From assembly GCA_036873755.1 (NCBI GenBank), contig JAVTVY010017484.1:1-64000 (forward strand): a stretch of 64,000 nt of DNA, given 5' to 3'. Numbering within the stretch: position 1 is the first letter of the stretch; each line of letters starts with the position of its first letter. The stretch is from Hanleya hanleyi (taxonomy: Eukaryota > Mollusca > Polyplacophora > Lepidopleurida > Hanleyidae). Below, in pieces: positions 12,421-24,939 of this stretch. Made by a program: the position numbers and the translations under genes. Below the pieces are notes generated by a model. It saw only the letters and a list, made by a program, of their open reading frames with translations. It made no database searches and was not told where the DNA came from.

Positions 12421-12640
12421 ATGCTCATTCTTTGCGCACAAACAGTGATATATATCCAAACTTTAAGAAAGTACATGTAATGTGCATGCATGGTATGGAT
12501 GGATGGATGTACTTGGGCACTCCATCGCACCGCGATGGGCACTGGTCGTGCGAACACGTTCAACCCGTTTCCCCCAACCCGCCCTACACAAGGTATAAGG
12601 GCACATTCTCTCATTGTCAGATTTAGTAACCTTCTAAAAT

Positions 12641-12718
12641 GTCGGCGTAACAACATCTGACGTTCTGTCGGCGTAACACCATCTGACGTTCTGTCCGCGT
12701 AACACCATCTGACGTTCT
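12641..12718 (+). repeat. Three 26-bp tandem units with TGACGTT
   Basis: Units start at 12641, 12667 and 12693, each close to GTCGGCGTAACACC followed by ATCTGACGTTCT. Only two or three bases differ among them. Confidence 0.85.
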
Positions 12719-12769
12719 GCATGGGCCGAAAAACGCAGCCCGCATGCCCATGTAGTCTTCGACCATTTT

Positions 12770-13400
12770 TGATAAGGCACAAGCGTGTATCTGCATACAA
12801 GCGAGATGTACAATACATCCAGTGTATCTTATAAGGAAGATGTTAGCTGCTCAACTATTGAATAGAGCACATGTTACACCGTTCTATCCAGCTGAGACTT
12901 CTTGGATCAACCCGCTCCGCTTAGTAACGAATAACGTTGATTGGCCGAGCGCCATGATCGCAAAATCTATGTACCACGTTAAATCCCCCAAATAAGTAAG
13001 AAGGTGTATCTGACAGTAGGGTATATCTGACAGTAGGATATAATAACCTGATGACATGGGATGGCAATCATGTAGGAAGCATATGCGGCAACACATATTT
13101 CTTTTAATTTGATAGGATGCGGTCATTGTTACGTGTGTTCTGCTATACTCGCATACCGCATATTATAGGAACTATACGGAGATGTGGGTGACAATATCCG
13201 GACTGTTGGATAGTAACAGCTTTCAGCGCAATAGGACCTTCAAAGCTTCAAACTTAAGGGTATTACTGTCGGATAGCTGGGGTGTCAGGCATACCTCCAT
13301 TGTTTCCACATGAACAGGCACATCAGTTAAAGTTTGTCTTTGAAGTCGATACATTTTAACATGAATGTCAATTTCAAAAGACATAATTCGAATCACAATG
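12770..13400 (+). repeat. Dispersed repeat with CCAAT-like and TATA-like boxes
   Basis: Its first half matches 36705-36970: GCGTGTATCTGCATAC, a GCTCAAC block, GTAACG-A, GATTGGYCGA-MGCCATG (12939 and 36859), GTATRTCTGACHG and TATAAT-CCTGATGMCATG. The order and spacing of a CCAAT-like box and a TATA-like box about 80-90 bp downstream are kept at both loci, suggesting an element promoter or LTR-like end. The second half (13060-13400) matches 12100-12420. Confidence 0.5.
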
Positions 13401-14117
13401 ACGTCTCTCCAAGCCACTGGAAACAAACTCATGTTCTATTTTCTCCGTAATAAGCATACATGTACACAGATCGTTTACCAGAACGAAGATTGTACACAGT
13501 GAATCTTTTTGATTGATAATATTTAGACTGATGGATGTGGACTGGATCATTTTATAATTCATTATCTTTGATTACTGTGTCAATCCTTTGAACAAACACT
13601 ATGTTAGAGCCAGTGTAAGTATTGTCGAGCAATCAGTATAAACCACGCGCGTCATTTCAACAACAGTTTGTGTCTATATGATCGGTCGGGGTATTCATAC
13701 CTTCGATGGGCAACAGACTATTTTGAACTTTGTCAATAACGAACAAATCAATATTCTATTTCCAGGTATATTATACGATACTTAGACGAGAATCCATACG
13801 TCATCTATTCCGTGCGAAAATGCCATCCAACCAGCTATATTGGTTATTCTGACGTCCGATTCCATGCCGGCTGAAAATAGCATCGGATTAACGATCACCG
13901 TCTACACATCTAAAGCTTCTTTTGTTTTGTGCCTCAAGCACCGTAATTAGTTTGCGTCTCCTTCTCACCGTAAACGTGACGTATACCGGCAACAACGACG
14001 ATCAAATATCGACTCGATTTTCTACAACACCAAAGAAGCAGGGCATCCAAGGAAGTAGGAAAGTGAGCGATTGATGGAGTGCAGCTCTACCGACGTGTAT
14101 AATGGCCGGGCGAGGGG
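13401..14117. other. No gene recognised
   Basis: No convincing coding sequence, RNA gene or repeat is seen. Confidence 0.5.
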
Positions 14118-14315
14118 GGGTCACTCTCTCAAGTGAGAGTGGAAATTGATGCCACTCAATACTTGAGTGAGATTGTCACTCAACTTGAGTTACTTTTCAC
14201 ACAACTTGACTTAAATGCACTCAACTTCAGTGACATTCACTCAAGCATTAAAGTGGAAATTGATCCCACTCAAGTTGAGTGAACTTCACTCAAGTTTGAG
14301 TAGTTCACTTAAGTT
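14118..14315. repeat. ACTCAAGTTGAGT palindrome cluster
   Basis: About ten CACTCAA or TTGAGTG half-sites pair into short palindromes such as CACTCAACTTGAGT and CACTCAAGTTGAGTG. The phrase GTGGAAATTGATSCCACTCA occurs twice (about 14139 and 14251). It is a small palindrome-array hairpin of the same style as other elements in this window. Confidence 0.7.
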
Positions 14316-14919
14316 TTTTTTAGAAAATACTATGAAGTGTGAACGGAGAAATCGGCTTGTGTATGGAGATGACTTAACCGTTTCCAGACTTTTCTGGCTA
14401 TATTCTGATCCACCTACATGTTTCTCTACATTTTCAACTGCGGAAACTTTTCCCCAAAGAAAAGTATATTCCCTAAAGAAAAGCATATGAGGGGACACTA
14501 CTCCCCAGGACATCAATTAGTTATCACACCGAGAGTACAGGAAAGAGCCAGTGAGCGTACATGGCAGTAAGTGGGAGGAAACAAATTTGGCACCTATACG
14601 CTATTTTTCTCCCACACTGTGACCAAAAACGTACATCTGTTTTACTTGGCCTTTCTGTCTTCAACAGAAGTTGAAGAGCCATACATGGTATACGTGACAG
14701 ACTTCCGCATGAGTATAAATAAAATATGAATGACAATACATCTCATGCCTGGACATATTCGAGCCAGCTAAATGGGATACACAGACAAGAAGATAGGGAC
14801 AAATGAGACTAATTGTACACTGACGGGCAGGTAAAATGAGGCACGTGCAAGTATCGGTAAAATAATATTTAGGCTTACTAATCAGCTTACCTTGTGAGTG
14901 CTAATAAGCGTATGTGTAA

Positions 14920-15265
14920 GAACTTACACAGAAAAAAATGCACTGGACAGTTCCCTTTTTATGGTGATGATGCCTGGTTATCACCCTTCAAAGGTGATGA
15001 AAATGGGCGATGGGCTCAGTCCATCACCCTTCAAATGTGACGAGATCAGTTCTGTTCATTACCATTTCGGTGATGGTCAATGCCTGTAAATTTGGTATAA
15101 TCACACATTTTGGGTGATAACCAGGCCTTATCAGCCTAAAAAGGTGATGGCCTAATATTTGCACTCATTGTTCATCACCATAAAAGGGTGATGGTCATCA
15201 TCATTTGAAGGTTATACCTCATCTCGTTTTTGAGGAGTGATGCTATCGTCACCTTTTTTTGGTGA
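14920..15265. mobile_element. GGTGATG/CATCACC palindrome-array element, copy 1
   Basis: After a head ACACAGAAAAAAATGC (about 14927), the sequence alternates GGTGATG and CATCACC half-sites with CTTCAAAGG- or AAAAGGG-type spacers. It ends near GGTGACCTTGC. A related element is at 35390-35650. No protein is encoded. Confidence 0.7.
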
Positions 15266-16675
15266 CCTTGCTACCTTGCAAACTATTAATTATGTATTCT
15301 AATAAAATGAAAGAAAGTGACCCCCAGGTAGAGAAAACGGCTCAAACGAGTATTTATAGAATGTAAGCTCGTTTTCAGAACAAATAACAGATAACAAGGC
15401 ATACTAATATCTGTAAGCAAAATAGGATCGGTTAATGTCCAAGTCTAGATTCAATATGGGTGGATGATTTTGGGGCTCCAAATACGTCCTGGTCTCGAGC
15501 GGTGGCGGGAAGCAGTATTTATAATAAAGCAACGGCCGAAGCATTTGTCCTTTTAACATATATATATATATTGTCCTCTAATTCCAATACTCCACATATC
15601 AAAATAAAACTGACATGGTACCTTAACAAAAGCCTATTTTTACCCGACACATTGGAAATGGGAGACCTACCTACGGCGATCAATTAACACGTTCACATTA
15701 ATTGACACTTCAGTGTGACAAATTATACCGTACCCATAGAAACTGGAAATATCTAGAAAGTAACCGAGCAGAACCTATAGGTAAATTTATTGACATGATA
15801 GACATATCCAAACATTTTACTGTGTAACACCTGTCGTTGTCTCGGGGGCATCAGACCGGGTAGATAGCTGATCTCACATGTTCAAGGTTATCCCTACTCC
15901 ACAGGTATCTGGAGTGTATTTGAGGTGAAGGCGAAAAATTTCTCGACGGACCCAGAAGGTCGCATATACGGTATAAATCAGAAAATGCCGAAATATAGAC
16001 CTACAATACCATTGCTCCGACTATCCGGACAGAGTACGGTACAAGGGCACTAAAGTATTCTAGATATAAACCGTTGCATTTATTTATTTTCAACACGTTC
16101 ATTCTCGCGATTATTTATCCAAGGACTCCATTGATCACCCGTGGTGTAGATCAAATACCGCGTATGACCTATTTTTCTCGTGTCAGGTCAAAAGTGGCGG
16201 GCCCCATTCTCAACTTCGGATGATCAATGGATAAATCAGTTACATCATGAACACTCGACAATGTGCGTCAATTATTGGCACGAAAATGCACTCTTGGAGG
16301 TCAAGACAAATCGAGCATAATATTTTAGCATACATCGTCTCGCGTCATCATGCAACTACATGTATAGGACACGGAGCATTATGTGTTCGACAAAAACGTA
16401 TCTGCATGAACCAGCGAATAAAAAAGAGGCGGTTACATCGACTCCAAAGCATTGTTGTGGGAATGCAGGGATGTGCCTCAGTGTGTTAGGCGTTAGTCCG
16501 GTTCGGCCAGGCGGCTGGTGTCATAGGCGACCACAGTTCGAGTGTCATAAAAATGCCTCAATAAAATGAAGGGAAAACAACCGTTTTTGCATCATAGCAC
16601 TCCTAAATTTTCAGTCGAATTGCTTACAAATTGTTACATTTCGTAACATTGATTTTTCAATGAAACTCGTGGCCT
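15266..16675. other. No gene recognised
   Basis: Short ORFs at 15460-15687, 16247-16489 and 16360-16569 lack motifs or splice context. Confidence 0.5.
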
Positions 16676-16920
16676 AATGAGAACAAAACATCGTTGTCTA
16701 TTATTATGCAAATTAGATAGGCGACAACTTGTGTTTTCAATACCATCTGATGTGGATATATATGTCCATTGCCTTGGTTCGATAATATCTTGGCTTTATT
16801 CAACCTTCCCAGAGCGCATGCTCCGTTTCAAAGGATCACTTCACTTACGCCCCAGTGATATGGTTGAGTTTTATTGAGCAAAAACGACATTTTTACCTCC
16901 ATTTTAGAGAGGTAGTTTTC
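16676..16920 (+). repeat. Dispersed repeat, uninterrupted copy
   Basis: Matches sequence near 53150-53850: GAACAAAACAT, GTCTATTATT, AGATAGRCGACAA, ATACCATCWGATG, GGATATA. A block at 16885-16920 (AACGACATTT, CCTCCAT, AGAGAGGTAGTTTTCTT) appears inverted at 53152-53200. At 53350-53708 a hairpin element interrupts the second copy, so this locus approximates the empty site. Confidence 0.6.
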
Positions 16921-17984
16921 TTCAATCTGATCAGATCAATACGTTATTTTCTGCAAGCAGCGACCAATACCTGGGAACTCCACTCGTTCTATAGATATAT
17001 GTAAATGACGCTTCCACAGATTTCACTCTTTATCGGAATCTTACATCGGTATCTATTTGTATCCCTCATCCTTCACTCTGTTTAATATAGTCGTTCGGGT
17101 ATTTAACTGAAAATGACACGGACTGTGATAGACCAAAGGCTATAATTAGCAGGTGGCAATACGAGACCATCTGTAAAGATAGTTAAGAAATGGTGTCTCT
17201 CACTGTACAAGATTGATAGCGGCAACCCGATAAACTGACAAAATTCAACAGATTTTTTTTTCTGTTTGGCAGATTCTATCTCGAGGTACGAGAAAACAAA
17301 AACTGAGTCGTTTCGCCCGTATTTTTTAAACAAATCTATGCGCATGTAGCCTTTTGAAACTCGGGAGAGAAAGGCTAAGGCCTAATTCCCAGAAGGATCT
17401 CTTCTGTCGCCAAGCGGTTTTTTGGCAGTTGCCATCTCTGGCACATTGTGTTTTTTTTGTACATTCGCAGCGACACTGAATTGCTCAAAACAAACCTATT
17501 GTAGATAGAGCTTTCCCGGAGCAGTCTATAGGAGCTGTGCAAGAGACTCGTGAGAACCGCGAGCTAGTAGATACATCAATTATACAGCTAGCATCTGTCA
17601 GTTGAAAAACTGACTATAAACATACCAACGCAGAGAGACGATTGAATCTCTCTACAAAACAGTGAAACCATGACCCCAGATATCTAGAACGGTCTGAAAA
17701 AATGGTACACTTGTACCACGTTAAAAATAATTCTAACTCTAAAGCTATTAAGCGCATGCTTACTGTTGAACGGAGGATTACCCAAATACCGTACAACTTG
17801 TGTTATCAACATCATTTCTGAAATTTATGTTCCTTCAGCTGGCACCACGATCGGCAACTCCCCAAATTTCAAATAACTTTCCCGAATTGGACATTTTATG
17901 TATACGAATGAACTGCTAATACTATGAAGAATTTCGACGCAACTCGTGTTTGAAGGCGCCAAATCAATACGTGATTGAAATATT
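16921..17984. other. No gene recognised
   Basis: No convincing feature. ORFs at 17103-17345 and 17614-17796 (minus) are short and motif-free. Confidence 0.5.
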
Positions 17985-18510
17985 GATGGTGTTCACATGA
18001 GCAGCCATAATCAAAAAGTCAGCTAGATGCATTCCAAACAAAACTTGATCGATGTGCGCCAGTAACTCCGAATAGTTATTTATATGGGAAATTCAGGATT
18101 GTTCAGACAGACTGATTTACAGACTTGTAAACGATGATGACATCTTTCATTTTCGGTACTGTATAAAAACACGGAAACGGACTCACATTAAGCATCATCG
18201 ACAAGCCAGGCACAGACTAGGATAGCCGATCATAGAATTATGAAACCATGAAAGCAAGACAAGCAGTGTTTCTTATTAGCTGGCGTTCTGTGCATACGTG
18301 ACGCTTATCGTGAGTTCCGGAATCGCTTTTGATTAAATGCTGTTCTGCAGTTTCTCAAAAGAAAAAAATGAACGAGGGACTGCAAGTCTAAATACGTTTC
18401 TCTTATCAGGAATTTACGTTACGAAGAACATCTTCCCAGCATCATTGAAAACGATTGACCGCTTTTACCAATAGCCTGGCTGAGTGATAATACTTTCCTA
18501 TACGCTCATG
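17985..18510 (+). mobile_element. Decayed copies of the dispersed retroelement 3' region
   Basis: GTTCACATGAGCAGCCATAA near 17991 and CATCATTGAAAACGATTGAC near 18440 resemble blocks of the 2376-2766 family in the same order. The rest is heavily diverged. TGTATAAAAACACGG near 18160 looks TATA-like, but no gene follows. Confidence 0.35.
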
Positions 18511-20185
18511 TACAAAACGTACATCCAAGTAGGTACCGGAAGTAATCTTAATAAATTAACATCCTACCAATGCTCTTCAATCGCATGTGGCTATGTAGGC
18601 GACAAGCGACATATCTAAATGGGGGAGCAGATAGATTTAATTTTGATGAGATTGGTACCGGAAGTTGAAAACTTCACAAGAAGACGGTTTTACAATCACG
18701 AACGCATAAATTCTCTACGGCAGATTGTTTACTGAACGTCGAATGCCTGTTTCCCAATATGAACCAATCTCCGAGTCGGGAATATTTACCAATTGCGAAA
18801 GGTCAATCGATGTCAGAAATGGGGATAATCTCTGCTCAGAGGTTGAATGTGGCCAGGAATTCTTCTGGAATAGTTAAGAAATGATAAATTCAAAGTTGCT
18901 GTGAACACGAATGACCATAAAGATTGTTCCTCTGTGACCAACCGGGGTAGTCGTCAAAATAACGGCCAATTAAATTGAGCTCTTGCTCCAGGCCTCTCTA
19001 GTTCTATGACCATTCTCTTCTCTGGGCTACTTTTCCAACGGCATTGAGTGCGCGCGCACACGAGCCTGACAACATCAGTCAAGGGACTTTAAACAACATC
19101 GCGGCACGTTCAATGACAAATCAAATTAGCGGTATGCTCAAACTACTATCTGATTGGATTAAATTTAATCGCCGACCTGTAAGGACATCCTTATTTGCCG
19201 TTTGACCAATCGATGTGCATGTTAGACTGCCCCGTGAGAGACTGTTATACATGTAGGTATACAAAATCTGCAAATGAGACTACTAAGTTAACGTGACTTG
19301 ATTTTCAAATAATAAAACCGAATAGCGTTTATTCATCCCTCAACAATATCGCATCATAAAAATACAACTCCTCATTGAAACGAGTTCTCCCAACGAAATA
19401 CATCTACGTGTAGAGCTGAACTTGATGACCGTTGTGCTAAGGTGAAGGTCACCTCTATCGGGCCTCCCGGGTGTAGAGATATGATTAGGAGGGGAAGTTT
19501 TAATGTATCGCATATACTGCCTCATTAGATAATTAATAACCACGGCTGAAGGCGTAATAGATCGTAGACATAGGGTTATTTAATCGCCGCATGCTATTAT
19601 TGCCTCTGATGTCAGTTACACAGTTTTATTCCGTGTTTGGTGATTCAGCTCTATTTAACATATATTACCATATATCGTCAAGCTCCAATAACCGCCGGTA
19701 ATAGACTGGCCTAACTTCAGGCCCAAATCACGCAATGCTTCATGCTGGGGACTTCAAAGCCAACTGAGTATATATTGACATAAAATATAAATTGGTCTCA
19801 ACGGGGGTAAAATATATAACCGTTCGGAGATCTCCGTCTGTCGCTGCAGCTAGTAATTTCGGATTCACTGACAATCGATTGCAAGGTTTCCCGACATGCT
19901 GTGTGAATATTATATTCGAGATGTATCACTGCTGAAATTCAGGTCCCTCTCCGAAGTTACCGTAGGCTACCTTCTGCATTGTAATACGGCACTGAAATAT
20001 ATCGTGACGCGAACGCGCTAGAGAGAAATCTGAATCTATCTTCGGGTTACGTGTCTGCTTTCATATCAGGAGGTGGATGAACTGTGTCTCAATGACAAGC
20101 ACAACTAAACTCAAACATGTAAACCCCGTCACACACTGAATGTCGGTTCACAATGAATGTCGGATCCGACAAAACAAGGTTTCAC
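18511..20185. other. No gene recognised
   Basis: Nothing coding or repetitive could be supported. Confidence 0.5.
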
Positions 20186-20189
20186 AGCC

Positions 20190-20397
20190 AGTTAAGTGAG
20201 TCTAGATGGACATTGGTCGTACAGGGTCTCGTATTGAAGCGCTCATCGATGTCAGTCACGTGAGTGGCGGTTGGAAATCCGAACAAAAAAATGCAGCAAA
20301 TCAAGTAGGTCTAGATGGGCCATATATGGTTCACATGGGTCGTGCCGGGTCTCTTTTTGAAGCGTTATGTCACTTCCGGTCACATGACTGACGGGAA
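20190..20397 (+). repeat. Two diverged ~90-bp direct repeats with E-box/ETS-like ends
   Basis: Unit 1 (about 20190-20272) and unit 2 (about 20306-20397) share AAGT-GGTCTAGATGG, GGTCGTRC-GGGTCTC, TTGAAGCG and a GTCAC-TGA block. Unit 2 ends CACTTCCGGTCACATGAC, like the palindromes at 34388-34500. Three shorter ATTGAAAAAT/AGGATYC repeats follow at 20405-20480. Confidence 0.6.
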
Positions 20398-20689
20398 AAT
20401 ATCCTACAAGATTCAATTGAAAAATCACTTAGGATTCCTTTGAAAAAACGTGCAGGGTCCTATTGAAAAATGATATAGGATCATTGTTTGACCTTCACAC
20501 TCCAGCACATATCGAACCACATTAGTGACCAAACTATATGGCAGGTCGATTTCCCCTAAATCATATACGCAATCCACACAACTGTTTACCATGTTATCTT
20601 TTGCACGACTGTTTCCCTGTAATACGACGGTGAACATTCCCTTGAAGCACCATAATGCATTGTTACGTGCTAGTACTAATGCAATGTAC

Positions 20690-20755
20690 AACTATTCCCG
20701 AAGTAACGCGATGCACAATTATTCCTGTAACAGAATGCACAACTATTCCTAATGT
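20690..20755 (+). repeat. Short tandem repeat with CACAACTATTCC unit
   Basis: Three imperfect units of about 26 bp contain ATGYACAAYTATTCC, at about 20684, 20710 and 20735. Confidence 0.6.
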
Positions 20756-20828
20756 AAAACCATCGAGGTACGTTTCCGGATTCAGCTGTATGGATTCACG
20801 ACCGTAGCGTACAAGATCTCTGGTGTTA

Positions 20829-21236
20829 CGTTTCTTAACTTGCGTCTAATTCCGCTTAACCCAGGGTTGGGGCCGTTTGACAATCGTGTGTTTACATCAC
20901 CATTGTGTTCAAATGAACAAGCGCAATCAAAGTGTGACTGAGATCAATACTCTGAAAGACGACTTGGAAACTCACTTGGGTACAGAAATTTGTCAGTGAT
21001 TAGAATTTTGTGTAAAGAATCTCATCATGTCTTGTCGACATCAGGGAACACTGTTGACCGCCTCTCCCTTGTACGAAACCATCTTGTGTTTCCATTATTA
21101 TTTTTATTTCATAAACATTTGGTACTAACTGTCGTGATAAATGAGTATCTCGATTATTGTTCCAGAAATCTTTGATGGACGAAGGCTGACTGTTGAATGT
21201 TGGATCTGACACTTGCTATTCGAACCTACAATCTCT
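20829..21236 (+). mobile_element. Dispersed retroelement 3' region, copy 2
   Basis: Diverged relative of 2350-2766. It shares the 5' block CTAATTCCGCTTAACCC, AATCAAAGTGTGACTGAGAT, ATCATGTCTTGTCGACATCA and the 3' block GATGGACGAAGGCTGA. In copy 1 this 5' block lies directly after the broken ORF, so this copy is the same 3' region without the coding part. Confidence 0.65.
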
Positions 21237-22486
21237 GTTGGCAGTATAACTGTTCTTACTAAATGGGCTAATGTGACCAGACCTTAATAGACTGTCGAAC
21301 AAACAAGAGAACTTGAATACTAATTGAAAACCTTCATACAAATAACAATAAGGCGTATTAATTTCTTGTTTCATTCGGAGCCCTAGTCATACGTTATCCT
21401 GATAGAAACACTCAATTTTGTGCTTCGTTCTACCAAAACGCGAATTATCGGATATAGAATCGCACCAAATCGACGTCAAAGTCAAATATATTCTTGTGTT
21501 TATGACTTCGTTGCTACAAATAGTTTTACCTAGCGCGCGCATGCACGTTGTCGCGCGTTGATGCGGGGACAAACGACAGTTTATCCCAATAAGCGGAGAA
21601 ATAAATTCACTATGCGGGCATATAGACAATACTTTGACGCATGTTTATGATTTTGCATTGATCGGCAGACTTTCCAAGCTCACAATTGGCGTTCGACCCC
21701 TTTCCCCAACACGAAAATAAATCTATGGTACTTCCAGTTGGACAGCTTTATGATGAGGTATAAATCGCGTTTATGCGTCCAGTGGTTATGGAATTCGTGG
21801 GCCAATTTAAACTAATTTGTAGACAGAATTGGATCTACAAGGTCAGTATGTAATTGCTCACTTTTCTTCAAGATCCAACCGCAGCCCAGAGTACTGATAA
21901 CCACCTGTTGATTTCAAGCGATTTATTCTTCAGCCCAGGTAATAACAGACACCTGTGAATTGTTCACTGTTAGATCATTGTTGCTTATGTGGACAAAAAT
22001 ATATTCATTCGGCAGGCCAGATTCACTCGTCGACCCATACTAATACTCCATTCTCCAATAAATACAAAAGGTTGAATCGTATTTCCTTGTTATCCATTGA
22101 AGCTATAGCAGGCGTGGTCAATTAGATATGAATTATTACATTTGGTGATTTCTCTCTGAAGCTATATGCCTATGTAGGAAACCGGAAGACATTTGTATGG
22201 ACAGTGGCTCGAATTCTTCAGCATTTATGTCATAGCCGTGAAAAGTGTTTTGTTGAGACTTTTATTTGTGGTGTGTATATACTGTGGAACAGCTGGGAAA
22301 TATCCTCTAACAGCAACGGCGGCCGAAGAGTCAAAATGCCATTTGGAAATCTTGTAATGTCAAAAATCTGGAAACTGTACGACCATCCCACGAGGGAAGC
22401 GGAATATTTTTTTCTCTCCCATTTTCTTGCATCTGAAACAAAAGCTATTTTCTTAAGTATGTATATTTAGGTATACTTTCACTTAC
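21237..22486. other. No exon recognised; possible intron
   Basis: If the exon at 22487-22785 is real, this stretch is the start of its downstream intron on the minus strand. I see no second exon with a recognisable domain. Confidence 0.4.
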
Positions 22487-22785
22487 CTCTGGGAGCGTTC
22501 TCGAAGAAGAAAACGTCCAGAATTGTTCCGTGATGTGGTCGATCCATTTTCCAAATTATCGCAGACGGAGCTGTTGTCAGACGCTGCGACTGTATGATGC
22601 GTTTGGTTGAAGTTGAAATCGAAGGTTCGCATTTGGGAGTCGGGAGTCGTGGGACATCCGTCGTGCTCCGAGTCCGTCGGAGTCAAGAGGGACCCCATCA
22701 GGGCGGAGTTACCCGAAGTATTCTTCGGAGCATCTCGGCAAAAATCATTCGGAAGAAATAGTTCGGTACCAATATTTTGCTCCAT
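22487..22785 (-). CDS. Candidate 5' coding exon, product not recognised
   Basis: On the minus strand an open frame from ATG at 22785 runs 99 codons plus two bases to a consensus donor: exon ending CCCAGAG followed by GTAAGTGA at 22486. The ATG has G at -3 and +4; a weaker upstream in-frame ATG is at 22812. The encoded segment is rich in Ser, Thr, Asn and Asp, with MGSLLTPTDSEHDG and TTPDSQMRTFDFNF, and looks like a disordered N-terminal region of a regulatory protein. I do not recognise the protein and found no second exon. The frame meets a stop only inside the donor, as expected for a spliced exon. A chance ORF next to a chance donor is the alternative. Confidence 0.5.
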
Positions 22786-23245
22786 CACGTGATCCTTGCA
22801 CGCCAAGCGCATTTATACTAAATATTCTTTTCACATTCACCCTAAATGCACGACTCAGTACAACCTATTCGATCTGAAGAGTATACCGGGTGCCAAAGTA
22901 TCCAATTAAAATTGGAAAATATCTCGAATGCTGGAGGATTTTCTTGGAAATCTGATTCAACCTCTTTAGAGAAAAATCGAAACAAGAATACCTGAGGATT
23001 ATTCAATGTTTATGGGTAACAAATATCACTGTTAGGAGATATATATATCACTGTTGCATATCAATGAACGATCAGTGCAGCATACGCATATAGGTCATCG
23101 ATCTACAACACACCAAGTTATCAGACTGGAAGAATCAATGAATAATAAAAAATAACAAAAGTAGGTCGCAGACAGTCACACACACTGGATATCGATGTAA
23201 AAGGAAAGAAGAAACCCGGAAACCATTCGTAGTATGTAAACTCGC

Positions 23246-23297
23246 GGTATTGGTATTGGTATTGGTATTGGTATTGGTATCGGTATTGGTATTGGTA
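23246..23297. repeat. GGTATT hexanucleotide microsatellite
   Basis: About nine units of GGTATT, one interrupted by a C. Short minus-strand ORFs across it (repeating Tyr-Gln or Ile-Pro) are artefacts. Confidence 0.95.
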
Positions 23298-23351
23298 AAT
23301 TCCCGGTTTTAAATCGATGACCAAGACTCTGGATGACAACGTTATCCAGGT

Positions 23352-23526
23352 TACCCACTCGTCAGCTACAAGCGACAGCTTGTCCCCGAAAGTCTCAATC
23401 TCAATAACGTGCCAAAGACGTGCGCGACACGCCGATGGAGGCTGAGCACAGAAAGCTCCCTCCTCGATGAATCCCGTCCTCCCGGGCCAGCGGTCAGGCA
23501 GTTACATTCTAGGCGTCCACACCCTG
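23352..23526 (-). other. Possible untranslated or coding exon
   Basis: On the minus strand a good acceptor (pyrimidine-rich run then ATATTTGCAG, ending about 23527) is followed by about 175 bp of relatively GC-rich sequence, up to a weak GTAACC donor near 23351. It lies upstream of the candidate exon at 22487-22785 and could be its 5' exon. One frame stays open for over 50 codons but shows no motif. Confidence 0.25.
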
Positions 23527-23649
23527 CAAATATATAAAGAGAAAAACTCAAATGCAGATAATTACATTTCAATCTTTCTTGTAATTTTCAGTATCTGTTT
23601 ATCCAGGATACTGCGACGTAGGAGAAGCTAGGAAGCACAGAGGGTACAT

Positions 23650-23965
23650 GGGTAGGGTGAAAATATGGTCAAGACACAGGCAGGAAAACTGAACCGAATT
23701 GAATGGAATACCTCTATTTTTCACACCCCAGTGATTCCATGCACGAACAGTCTGTGTCGCTTTACGGTTAGTGAGCGAGTAGAAGTTTCACGTCCTATCA
23801 CGACTACCCAGTCACATTATCCTGTCACAGTGTCAACCAGTCCTTGATCTATCCTCTTTCGGTTTAGCGCCAAGTTCTATTTTTAAAGTCTTTGACACGG
23901 GATCGAACCTGGGACCTGCCGCTTGCTATGCGAGCGTTCTAACACAAGACCACCGCTGCTAGTAG
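23650..23965 (-). mobile_element. tRNA-derived SINE
   Basis: Read on the minus strand, 23965-23895 contains an A-box-like TAGCAGCGGTGG and a clear B box GGTTCGATCCC with tRNA-like spacing. These are the internal RNA polymerase III promoter elements. The body continues leftward for some 240 bp without coding sequence; its 3' limit near 23650 is uncertain. Confidence 0.65.
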
Positions 23966-24797
23966 TTGTCCCAGTTCCAGTATGCTCATAATATATGTGG
24001 AGGTAGACGATTTGCCATCCATCGTACAAATTGCCACATAAAATACGGCATTTATACTAATGTAGGCATATTACTCATAATCTTCAAGTACGATACTTGA
24101 ATAAATCAAGTCGTCTAATTTCTCTTAGTTTAGCCAGTTCAAAATTATTCCCTATCTATTAAGCATATACGCCGGCAAGTATTACACAAAGCGGACAATG
24201 TTGCCAGTGCCGCGAATCATTCAACCACATCAGAGTGGTCCTTAGACCCCTGACAGCAGTCGAATGCTCTAGCATAGTTCCGAACAACTTTCTCAGATTT
24301 CTTGGACCGATCACACAATACTGCAGCTTCCTACGCGGATAGATTCGTTGAGAACGTAGAGGAAATACGGAATCTACGGGTGTAAGCTATTGATTGAGTA
24401 CTGTTGGAATATATTTTGTTGATGAACAAGTACTACCGGATAGAAGGGATGTTTATATTGCGGAGTATTCTCAGAGCTGAGAGCGTGTTAATGATATTTC
24501 AATTTCGGGCAGTGCTTGAAGCCAAGACGGAAGGCATTTCAGCTGACATGCGCTGTTCGGGGTTTAACAATCACTGCGGCATCAAAAACAGCGGTATTAC
24601 AGCAAATCGAGACATGGCAATTGAACCCGTATTATGGCTATCAGAAAATTGCTTGATTTGAATGGGTGTTTTGGAAAATATACGACTGGCTCGTGAATGT
24701 CGCACCTAGCGCATCTGCGCGAACCCAGTCGAATCAAATCTCGGCAGAGACTGTTACATTTAATACAACACGTGCCTAACAACCGCATGTACTCGAA
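23966..24797. other. No gene recognised
   Basis: ORF 24404-24661 has no motif. Nothing else is supported. Confidence 0.45.
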
Positions 24798-24890
24798 ATT
24801 ACAAGCATCTGGTCATTCAACCGCCATTCATAATTCAGCCGTCGTCCATTAAAGCATATCCGCGTCCGAAATCCAAAGACCTATTCCAAA
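24798..24890 (-). mobile_element. Dispersed retroelement 3' end, short minus-strand copy
   Basis: The reverse complement carries ATAGGTCTTTGGAT, GGACGCGGATAT, TAATGGACGACGGCTGAATT and GATGCTTGTAATT, the 3' part of the family at 2376-2766. Only about 90 bp remain. Confidence 0.75.
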
Positions 24891-24939
24891 GCTTGCGAGA
24901 GCAGTATGCACATTCTACCAACTCAACAACGCGTACAGT

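Noticed and set aside
22607..22792. Plus-strand 61-codon ORF opposite the candidate exon
   Set aside because: The minus-strand frame has a consensus donor and coding-like composition; this is its shadow.
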